Part shown: piece after piece, positions 28,157 to 35,100 of the stretch
How positions within the stretch are numbered: the first letter of the stretch is position 1
Layout of the letters: the number at the start of each line of letters is the position of its first letter
NCBI RefSeq assembly: GCF_009192765.1
Contig: NZ_VOHQ01000003.1
Coordinates: 62,001 to 126,000 of the forward strand
DNA length: 64,000 bases
DNA from: Agriterribacter humi
Lineage (GTDB): Bacteria > Bacteroidota > Bacteroidia > Chitinophagales > Chitinophagaceae
Reading direction: 5' to 3'
The notes under the pieces: model-generated
What the model was told of the DNA's origin: nothing
What the model saw: the letters and a program-made list of their open reading frames with translations, nothing else
Databases searched by the model: none
Translations under genes and position numbers: made by a program

Positions 28157-29011
28157 ATGAAAACATTATTCCTATCAATTTTCTGTATAGCCTTTTTTTC
28201 ATCCTCCATGGCACAGGTAGACGGCGTTGTGCAGGAAGGTGAATTTGGCGTTACTGTGGGTGCCGCACATTATTTTGGCGACATCAATACCAACGCATCA
28301 CTTAACCGCCCAAAGCCGGCACTGGGTATTTTTTTTCGTAAACAGTTTGGAGAATACATCGCATTACGTCTTGGTGTACATTATGCACAATTAGGATATT
28401 CCGACATTTATAGTAAGAACGATTATCAAAAAAGGAGGAACCTCAGTTTTAACAGCAATCTTTGGGAAGCAACCATCCAGGGAGATTTTAACTTTATGCG
28501 CTTTGTGCCGGGAGAGCCTTTCTTAAGCTTTACCCCGTATGTTACGCTGGGTGTTGGTGCTTTTAACTACGATCCTTACGCATATTTACAGGGAAAAAAA
28601 TATTTTTTGCGGACTTTGGGTACAGAGGGCCAGGGTTCATCCCTGTATCCCGGGCGCAAACCTTATAGTGCGGTAGCTTTTTGCATGCCTTTGGGCATGG
28701 GCTTTAAATACAATATTAATCCCAATATTAATTTCTCTTTTGAAGTGGCTTACCGGTTTACCACTTCCGATTATATAGATGATGTAAGCACTTATTACTA
28801 TCCTGATGCTTTTGCAACTACCCTGCCTGACGGTGCGCCTACTCCGTGGTATTTACTGCAGGATCGTTCCTATGAAACCGGGGATGGTGTAAGGGTGGGA
28901 ACAAAAGGCCGCCAGAGAGGATTCAGGAATCAAACAGATGCCTATGTAATAGCGGAAGTGGGATTGGCATTTACGCTTACTTCTTATAAATGTCCAACGG
29001 CGAAACCATAA
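28157..29011 (+). CDS. DUF6089-type outer membrane beta-barrel protein
   Basis: 284 residues from ATG 28157, the start that gives a clear signal peptide (MKTLFLSIFCIAFFSSSMAQ). EFGVTVGAAHYFGDINTN at the mature start is the typical first strand of this family (GGxxYxGDLN). The remainder alternates polar and aromatic residues consistent with an eight- to ten-stranded barrel, and ends GLAFTLTSYKCPTAKP with one cysteine. Similar proteins are components near the type IX secretion machinery in some species, but this link cannot be made from sequence here. nadK is the upstream neighbour. Confidence 0.85.
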   Translation: MKTLFLSIFCIAFFSSSMAQVDGVVQEGEFGVTVGAAHYFGDINTNASLNRPKPALGIFFRKQFGEYIALRLGVHYAQLGYSDIYSKNDYQKRRNLSFNSNLWEATIQGDFNFMRFVPGEPFLSFTPYVTLGVGAFNYDPYAYLQGKKYFLRTLGTEGQGSSLYPGRKPYSAVAFCMPLGMGFKYNINPNINFSFEVAYRFTTSDYIDDVSTYYYPDAFATTLPDGAPTPWYLLQDRSYETGDGVRVGTKGRQRGFRNQTDAYVIAEVGLAFTLTSYKCPTAKP

Positions 29012-29151
29012 ATACACTAATGGCCCGATTGAACCGATTGCTTCACTCTGTTAAGGTGCTGATCAGGGATTCGTTTCGCTGATTTGTATTTTCTACACTC
29101 CAATTTAACCAGTCCGTTTTTCCCTTCATTATCACCTAATTTTACCTGCAA

Positions 29152-31404
29152 ATGCTGCGTACAATTCCAGGTATGAATTATGTGACCGAGTTTAAGAAAT
29201 TTATAACCGGGCAATACCTTACAAAAGGGCTGAGAATTACGGTAGGGGCAATATTGCCCGCCTGGATTTTATACAAGTTCAACCTGCTGTCGGTTGGTAT
29301 TGCATTGCCATTGGGGGCTTTAATGGTTAGTCTTACCGACTCGCCCGGACCGATTCATCACCGCAGAAATGGCATGCTGGCCAGCAATATCCTTAACTTT
29401 ATTGTTGCCATAATTATCGGGTATACACGTAATTATCCCTGGCTGCTGGCCATAGAGCTTACTGTATTGAGCTTCTTTCTCTCCTTTATCGGTATCTATG
29501 GCAACCGCACCAATGCCATAGGACTTATTGCCATTATTGTAATCGTACTTAATATTGACGTACATTATGCGCAGGAGCGGGTAATCAGCGATGCCCTTTT
29601 TATGCTGGGCGGAGGCATTTGGTATATGCTGCTAAGTCTTTTGCTGTATTCCTTAAAACCGTATCGGCTCATACAGCAGGCGCTTGGTGAATGTATTATG
29701 CTTACCGCCTCATATCTTAAAACAAAATCAAAGTTATACAAGGGCAATGTGGTTTACGATGAAGTGTATAAAGAACTTCTTCCCCTGCAAATTAGCATAC
29801 ATCATCAGCAGGAACAATTACGGGAATTATTATTCAAAGCACGGGGATTTACCAGGGAGTCTACAACAAGGGGACGGATTTTATTGATGATGTTCATTGA
29901 TTCTGTTGACCTGTTTGAGCAGGTAATGACATCACAACAAAATTATAAATCTCTTCATGAATATTTTAAAGAAGGAAATATACTGGAACAATTCAGACAG
30001 CTTATCCTGGAAACAGCAAATGAATTGGATAAAATAGGACTGGTTATTCAAAGCGGATTCCCATCAAGAGATACAGACAGCTTAAACACGCTTATCAAAG
30101 AAACGGAGGATGCGTTTGTAGCATACAGGGATGCCTTCCTGAAGCCTGGTAACCTGGAAGGCTTTATCAGCCTCAGGCACATACTCAATTCCGTAAAGGA
30201 TATTGCTGATCGCATTAAACGCCTGCACAAATACACAGCTTACAGCAGCGAAGCAGACAAGGAAATAAAACATGAAATAGATGCTGAACACTTTGTTTCA
30301 CGCCAGGAATTTGACCTGAAGTTACTGGCAGAGAATTTTTCACTGAAGTCCAATATATTTCGTCACTCTCTCCGGGTTAGCCTGTGTATTTTGGCCGGGT
30401 ATATTATTGCGCAGTTTCTTCCTTTTGGTCATGGCTACTGGATACTTTTAACTATTGTTACCATATTAAAACCTGCCTACAGCATCAGCAAAAAGCGAAA
30501 TGTGGAGCGGCTGCTGGGTACATTAACCGGCGCAGGAGCCGGATTTTTATTGTTGTACAATGTGCAAACCGATACCGTGTTATTTGGCGTAATGATCATT
30601 GTTATGATCATTGGCTATAGTTTTCTGCAGATCCAATATTCAATAAGCGTGGCGGCCATTACGGTATATGTACTGCTTGCCTTTCACTTCCTGCACCCTG
30701 CAGATTTCAAAAGCCTGGCAACAGACCGTGTAATAGACACGGCCATAGGGTCAGCTATTTCTTTTACCGCCGCTTTCTTCTTTTTACCAAGGTGGGAGCG
30801 GGAGCAGGTAAATGAATATATTCATAAATTAATGGAAGCCAACCTTCAGTATTTTAGTACGGTAGCCCGTGCATTTTATACGGTAGCCGCGGAGGTCAAT
30901 GTATATAAAATAGCAAGAAAAGACACTTATGTTGCATTGGCCAATCTTTCAGATGCTTTTCAGCGCCTTTTATCGGAACCTAAAAACAAAACAAGGCAGG
31001 TGCAATTACTCCATCACCTGGTGGTAAGCAATCATATGCTAACCTCTCATATTGCCACCCTGGGTATGTACATGCAATCCCTGGCGCCCAGGTATCATTC
31101 TGATGCATTTAGATCGGTAGCAGACAGCATAGAATGGCAAATGCAAAGGGGTATTGCCCTGTCTCAAAACAGCGGGAGCGGAGTAACTGATCTCACGGAA
31201 AAAGGGTTTGCGCAGATACGTGATATTGTACAGGATCTTTTAACGCAAAGAGTGTCTGAGTTAACAGAAGGGGCGGCAAACAGTAATGTAAGAAAAACGC
31301 TGTCGGGCTTTAAAACCATAACGGATCAGTTTGAATTGATTTATACCATAACAATTGACATTAATAATGTGCTTAGAAAATTAAAAAACGTTATTGATAA
31401 GTGA
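29152..31404 (+). CDS. FUSC family membrane protein (YccS/YhfK-like)
   Basis: 750 residues with two membrane blocks: six helices at about 25-190 and six more at about 405-540, each followed by a helical cytoplasmic region. This 6+soluble+6+soluble plan matches FUSC family exporters related to aromatic acid efflux (AaeB) and to YccS. PRWEREQVNEYIHKLMEANL follows the last helix, as in relatives. Substrate unknown. The start may be ATG 29152 or ATG 29173 (MNYVTEFKKFITGQYLTKGL). It occupies the place where uppS would be expected after nadK and DUF6089. Confidence 0.87.
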   Translation: MLRTIPGMNYVTEFKKFITGQYLTKGLRITVGAILPAWILYKFNLLSVGIALPLGALMVSLTDSPGPIHHRRNGMLASNILNFIVAIIIGYTRNYPWLLAIELTVLSFFLSFIGIYGNRTNAIGLIAIIVIVLNIDVHYAQERVISDALFMLGGGIWYMLLSLLLYSLKPYRLIQQALGECIMLTASYLKTKSKLYKGNVVYDEVYKELLPLQISIHHQQEQLRELLFKARGFTRESTTRGRILLMMFIDSVDLFEQVMTSQQNYKSLHEYFKEGNILEQFRQLILETANELDKIGLVIQSGFPSRDTDSLNTLIKETEDAFVAYRDAFLKPGNLEGFISLRHILNSVKDIADRIKRLHKYTAYSSEADKEIKHEIDAEHFVSRQEFDLKLLAENFSLKSNIFRHSLRVSLCILAGYIIAQFLPFGHGYWILLTIVTILKPAYSISKKRNVERLLGTLTGAGAGFLLLYNVQTDTVLFGVMIIVMIIGYSFLQIQYSISVAAITVYVLLAFHFLHPADFKSLATDRVIDTAIGSAISFTAAFFFLPRWEREQVNEYIHKLMEANLQYFSTVARAFYTVAAEVNVYKIARKDTYVALANLSDAFQRLLSEPKNKTRQVQLLHHLVVSNHMLTSHIATLGMYMQSLAPRYHSDAFRSVADSIEWQMQRGIALSQNSGSGVTDLTEKGFAQIRDIVQDLLTQRVSELTEGAANSNVRKTLSGFKTITDQFELIYTITIDINNVLRKLKNVIDK

Positions 31405-31468
31405 TAAAGCGCTTTTAAGGGTGCATTTCTCATTGTTGCATCGCTTTGCTTCATGTGGGCGGTGAAAA

Positions 31469-31490
31469 CCTGCCTGCCCGTAGGCAAGCA
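31469..31490. repeat. GC-rich palindromic element, copy 2 (imperfect)
   Basis: cctgcctgcccgtaggcaag: arms cctgcct/aggcaag with one mismatch. With two upstream bases (aa) it shares about 19 of 21 positions with the gcvT copy read on the - strand. The gap 31405-31773 has no convincing long gene; it also holds ggtgcgacacaa at 31502-31513, a near match to 7909-7920. Confidence 0.65.
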
Positions 31491-31645
31491 CCGCCCCGGC
31501 CGGTGCGACACAAGACTGCGACAATTTGGAATGCAACCGCTTTGAATATTTTAAGTAAATCCTTAATTTTAAGAATATCTTACATCTTGTGTTTTAAATC
31601 TGTTAATGTATGTCAAAACAAAGCAGCCATTGCATCCCGGATTTG

Positions 31646-31653
31646 TATCTTTG
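31646..31653 (+). promoter_or_regulatory. Candidate -7 box upstream of the 32-codon frame and L,D-transpeptidase
   Basis: tatctttg, an exact TAnnTTTG match. The ATG of a 32-codon frame follows 12 bases later and the L,D-transpeptidase gene about 120 bases later. No -33 element at the standard spacing. Confidence 0.45.
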
Positions 31654-31664
31654 TAGCCTTTTCA

Positions 31665-31763
31665 ATGAGGGCAATTACGCTGATCTTAAAAAGATTAGGT
31701 AAGATATTAAACTGGGTTAAGAAAATATTGTCCCAGTTTATATTTACAATATCCAAAAGCTAA
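31665..31763 (+). CDS. Possible 32-residue cationic amphipathic peptide
   Basis: ATG 31665 opens a frame MRAITLILKRLGKILNWV... ending SKS, 32 residues with seven Lys/Arg and no acidic residue, spaced as an amphipathic helix. It sits right after a promoter box and 10 bases before the L,D-transpeptidase gene, and contains a strong RNA hairpin. It could be a leader peptide, a small membrane-active peptide, or chance. Upstream extension of the frame to 31446 is not credible because it runs through repeat sequence. Confidence 0.3.
   Translation: MRAITLILKRLGKILNWVKKILSQFIFTISKS
31708..31740 (+). other. Hairpin upstream of the L,D-transpeptidase gene
   Basis: taaactggg (31708-31716) and cccagttta (31732-31740) are perfect 9-bp arms with a 15-nt loop, ending 33 bases before the gene start. 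No T-run follows, so attenuation by a plain terminator is not indicated. Confidence 0.55.
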
Positions 31764-31773
31764 TGCCGTTAAT

Positions 31774-32547
31774 ATGAGGCTTAGAAATTATAATCCGATG
31801 AAATTCCATTCCGTACCTAAAAAACTGGCACTTGCCTTTCTTTTTCTTGCGCCCGTGCTCATTTCGGGCATCAAAGCAAACCGATTTTCCCCTGTTCTTC
31901 CAACAGTTAGCTATTATCTTCCAACCGACTTTCGTGCAGAAATCCGTAAAGTATTTGTAAACCGCTTATACGACAGCATTCATTTACACGAATTGGGGCT
32001 TCAAAAAAATGTACTCGAACTGGCAATGAAAGGGTTTAGTAAACTGGTAAACAACGGCAAGTTAAACAGGGACAGCATTCTTACCATTATTGATTTTTCA
32101 AGATCATCGCGTGAAAAAAGAATGTATATTATTGACCTGAAAAATGTTGAGCTTTTATTTAACAGCAGGGTAGCGCATGGAAAAAACTCGGGGATGGAAT
32201 ATGCACAGCAATTCTCTAATGTTATGTCTTCCCATAAAAGCAGCCTGGGGTTTTATGTAACAGCAAAAACCTATAGTGGCGAAAACGGTTATTCGCTCCG
32301 GTTGCAGGGAATGGAAAGGAATATTAACGATAAAGCATTCAGGAGAAGTATAGTGATACATGGTGCCGGTTATGCCGATGATGATTTTTTGCAGGAAAAA
32401 GGAATACTGGGAAGAAGCTTTGGGTGTCCCGCCATTCCCATGGAAAATCACAGGGCCATTATTGATGCTATCAAGGAAGGATCCTGTTTGTTTATTTATT
32501 CGCCCAATAAAAAATATTTAAATCTTTCTACGGTTTTAAACGGTTAA
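31774..32547 (+). CDS. L,D-transpeptidase catalytic domain protein (YkuD_2-like)
   Basis: Probable periplasmic murein-modifying enzyme. 257 residues with an N-terminal membrane or signal segment (KKLALAFLFLAPVLISGIKA). The catalytic region at about 120-235 has VAHGKNSGMEYAQQFSN, IVIHGAGYADDDFL and the nucleophile motif RSFGCPAIP with Cys near residue 217; this HG...SxGC arrangement matches the YkuD_2 family. Family members form or cleave L,D crosslinks; the exact reaction is not certain. Met9 (31798) is an alternative start. A 33-nt hairpin and a promoter box lie upstream and a terminator downstream. Confidence 0.87.
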   Translation: MRLRNYNPMKFHSVPKKLALAFLFLAPVLISGIKANRFSPVLPTVSYYLPTDFRAEIRKVFVNRLYDSIHLHELGLQKNVLELAMKGFSKLVNNGKLNRDSILTIIDFSRSSREKRMYIIDLKNVELLFNSRVAHGKNSGMEYAQQFSNVMSSHKSSLGFYVTAKTYSGENGYSLRLQGMERNINDKAFRRSIVIHGAGYADDDFLQEKGILGRSFGCPAIPMENHRAIIDAIKEGSCLFIYSPNKKYLNLSTVLNG

Positions 32548-32574
32548 GATAAATATAAGAATGGTTAAGGTTGA

Positions 32575-32606
32575 AGCCTGGTCTGCTACGGAGACCGGGC
32601 TCTTTT
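32575..32606. terminator. Bidirectional terminator between convergent genes
   Basis: agcctggtct (32575-32584) pairs with agaccgggct (32592-32601), ten pairs with one wobble and a 7-nt loop, followed by ctttta on the + strand. It ends the L,D-transpeptidase gene and abuts the response regulator's stop. Confidence 0.8.
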
Positions 32607-33297
32607 ATTCCATTACAAACCTGTAGCCAACCCCTTTTACGGTAATGATTTCTAATGCAGGATCACTTTTAAGATAACCCCTGATTTTAGTGATGTATAC
32701 ATCTAATGTTCGTGAATTAAAGAAGGAATCGCTTCCCCATAACACGTTCAGGATATCTCTTCTGTCAATAACGTGCTGCCGGTTTTCATGCAGCAGTTTC
32801 AGCAATTCACTTTCCCTGAAAGATAATTTTTTCTCTTCCGCATTGTAGGTTAAAGTTTGCCGGTGCGGATTAAAAATATACTTACCCATTCTTATCTCAT
32901 CCTTTTGCCCTTGGTTTTGTTCTTCACCATTACGGTAGCGCAAAGCATTTTCCACACGTACAATAAGTTCTTCCATGCTAAAAGGTTTACGGATATAGTC
33001 ATTGGCGCCTTTATGAAATCCTTTTACCAGGTCGATGGTTTGGGTTTTGGCTGTTAAAAAAATAATGGGCATGGCAATGTCAGCCTGCCTGATTTCTTCC
33101 GCAATGGCAAAACCGTCTTTATTGGGAAGCATAATATCCAGGATACAAATATCAGGTTTGATTTCATGGAATCGTGTCATCACATCCGCACCATCCATTT
33201 CCAACAAAACTTCATATCCCCTGCTTTCAAGGCTTTCTTTTACAATTTTCGCCAGGAATGTTTCATCTTCAACATACAGTATTTTAGTTTTCTTCAT
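32605..33297 (-). CDS. OmpR-type response regulator
   Basis: DNA-binding output protein of a two-component system. 230 residues: receiver domain 1-120 with acidic pocket Glu10/Asp11 and phospho-acceptor Asp54 (CILDIMLPNKDG), the switch threonine in FLTAKTQ and lysine in IRKPFSMEEL; winged helix 130-230 with FRESELLKLLHENR and TLDVYITKIRGYLK. Its first 14 bases overlap the 3' end of the kinase gene, so the pair is translationally coupled. Architecture is like RprY of Bacteroides; the signal and targets are unknown. Confidence 0.93.
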   Translation of the reverse strand: MKKTKILYVEDETFLAKIVKESLESRGYEVLLEMDGADVMTRFHEIKPDICILDIMLPNKDGFAIAEEIRQADIAMPIIFLTAKTQTIDLVKGFHKGANDYIRKPFSMEELIVRVENALRYRNGEEQNQGQKDEIRMGKYIFNPHRQTLTYNAEEKKLSFRESELLKLLHENRQHVIDRRDILNVLWGSDSFFNSRTLDVYITKIRGYLKSDPALEIITVKGVGYRFVME

Positions 33298-34708
33298 AGG
33301 TAAGAGGCAGTTTTATTATGAATTCACTTCCACTGCCCGGTTCGCTGTGCAGCGTAATGGTGCCGTGGTGCTGTTGAATAATATGGGCTACATAGCTTAA
33401 GCCTAAACCGTATCCCTTTATGTTATGCCTGTTATCGGTTGGAACGCGGAAGAATTTTTCAAAGATTTTGTTTTTGAATTCGGCGGGTATCCCAATGCCA
33501 TTATCCTTCACGCTTAATGTGCATTCATTGTCTTTACAGCTTATGCTCACATCAATGAGGGGCTTTTCTTTGCTGTACTTGAGCGCATTATCCAAAAGAT
33601 TATACAACACACTGGTAATATGCAACTGATCGGCCGTTATCATAAACTGGTTGCCGGAACTGTGCAGGTTAACTTTTGCTTTCGCTTTTTCAAATTGCAG
33701 CCCCATGGAGTCTATTACTTCGGTTGCCAGTTGCTTTATGTCAAAATGTTCATATTTTAGTTCTGTCTGCTGTTTTTCAAACATCGAAAGTTTAAGCACT
33801 TTATCTACCAGCATAGACAGCCTGTTTAATTCATTTCCTGCTATATCAAGGTACTCCTTTGTACGCTCGGGCTGCTGTAATACATTAAAGTTTTTTATCG
33901 CTTCAATGGCTACACTCACTGTAGAAATAGGCGTTTTTAGCTCATGGGTGATATTGCTGATGAAATCGTTTTTAATATCAGTAAGCCTTTGCTGAGCCCT
34001 GAGATTCCTGTATAAAACAGAAAAGGCGGTGATGGTTAGTCCTATGAGGAAAATAGAAAAAATAATTTGAGGTAAAATTTTTTCAAATATATAATTAAAG
34101 GTATTGCCTAACTGCACCTGGTAGCTGATCGGGTGTGTAAACCCAATGGTGGCTTTATTCCATTCGGGCCGCGATTGACCATCGCGTTTTATTTCAGATT
34201 CCTCCTTTCGCACAATAGAAAAAGGAACATCAATATCTTCCTTCTGCAGGTTTTTTGTGTACGCATCCCTGATATCCATAACCTTTAGTGAATCCTGGAG
34301 AGAATCTATGCCGATTAAAAATTCAAAAAAGCGACCACCGGCTTTGTAACTTCTGCGTAGCCTGGTATCGTCGGGCATCGAACCTGCAGATCTTTCCACT
34401 GTAATAATAGAATTGCGTGTGGGTTGCGGTGGGATGTTATATAAGGAATCGCTCATGCGTTTCCTTATCGTTTCTGTAAACCGGGCTATATCGGGTGGCA
34501 AGCCATAGCGTAACCTTGTGGTACTGTCTAATTTTAGTTTGGAAGACTGCAGGTCGAAAACCGATTCGCGGAATATTACATTGGTACGAAAGCGAAGCAC
34601 TCTTTTTTCTTCGTTAATTTTTATAACGATCCAATATACCTGGAAGGCAGCAATCAATACGATGGCTGCTACCATTAAACCAACCGATATGCTGAATTTG
34701 CGGTTCAT
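33284..34708 (-). CDS. Sensor histidine kinase (HisKA, RprX-like layout)
   Basis: 474 residues. Membrane helices at about 7-27 and 218-238 enclose a periplasmic sensor region of about 190 residues. The dimerization box is FISNITHELKTPISTVS with the phospho-accepting histidine near residue 255; ATP-binding motifs follow: LYNLLDNALKYS (N), VKDNGIGIPAEF (G1), FEKFFRV (F) and KGYGLGLSYVAH (G2). No HAMP linker is obvious. Upstream gene of the pair with the response regulator. The stimulus cannot be predicted. Confidence 0.93.
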   Translation of the reverse strand: MNRKFSISVGLMVAAIVLIAAFQVYWIVIKINEEKRVLRFRTNVIFRESVFDLQSSKLKLDSTTRLRYGLPPDIARFTETIRKRMSDSLYNIPPQPTRNSIITVERSAGSMPDDTRLRRSYKAGGRFFEFLIGIDSLQDSLKVMDIRDAYTKNLQKEDIDVPFSIVRKEESEIKRDGQSRPEWNKATIGFTHPISYQVQLGNTFNYIFEKILPQIIFSIFLIGLTITAFSVLYRNLRAQQRLTDIKNDFISNITHELKTPISTVSVAIEAIKNFNVLQQPERTKEYLDIAGNELNRLSMLVDKVLKLSMFEKQQTELKYEHFDIKQLATEVIDSMGLQFEKAKAKVNLHSSGNQFMITADQLHITSVLYNLLDNALKYSKEKPLIDVSISCKDNECTLSVKDNGIGIPAEFKNKIFEKFFRVPTDNRHNIKGYGLGLSYVAHIIQQHHGTITLHSEPGSGSEFIIKLPLTYEEN

Positions 34709-34849
34709 GTGGCAGCAAAAATATAGTTTACCACTTTCACGTGGTTATTGCTTTAACCTTAATTAACATCTCACCCTGAAATATAATAAAATGTTTGGTG
34801 CTGCGTTACTTATAAATCCACTTCATCCAATATTATTAAAATAGCCATC

Positions 34850-34996
34850 ATGAACTCCTTTACAACGAGAAAGCCATTTGATCTTAACAGGTTGTTTTTC
34901 AGTTTGCTGAATAAAATTATGCAACGTCCTGATTTCTATCCCATAAAGTATTATCATAGAAGAAGACGGGGAAAAAGCGAACTGGAAAGTTTATAG
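34850..34996 (+). CDS. Doubtful 48-codon basic frame
   Basis: ATG 34850 to TAG 34996 reads MNSFTTRKPFDLNRLFFSLL ... HRRRRGKSELESL. It is basic with an Arg run and its stop lies in the first unit of a heptanucleotide tract. It is antisense to nothing and lies in the 392-bp gap 34709-35100, which otherwise holds only the repeat. No homology is claimed; it may be chance. Confidence 0.2.
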   Translation: MNSFTTRKPFDLNRLFFSLLNKIMQRPDFYPIKYYHRRRRGKSELESL

Positions 34997-35092
34997 TTTG
35001 AAGTTTGGAAGTTTATGGTTAGGAAGTTATCAGACTTTGTATACTGACTCTGTGCATTCTGATGCTGATAGCTGACGGCTGATACCCGACCA
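34988..35092 (+). repeat. Longest heptanucleotide tract (15 units), SNF2-kinase gap
   Basis: Fifteen consecutive 7-nt units share one register. First agtttat, agtttga, agtttgg, aagttta, tggttag, gaagtta (inverse of the ctataaa family), then less regular tcagact, ttgtata, ctgactc, tgtgcat, tctgatg, then ctgatag, ctgacgg, ctgatac, ccgacca. It ends eight bases from the SNF2 gene's stop. Confidence 0.85.
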
Positions 35093-35100
35093 ACCGCTCA

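Noticed and set aside
31446-31664. Upstream extension of the short frame before the L,D-transpeptidase (MLHVGGENLPARRQ...)
   Set aside because: It runs through the palindromic repeat and has no coding character; only the last 32 codons after the promoter box are kept, with low confidence.
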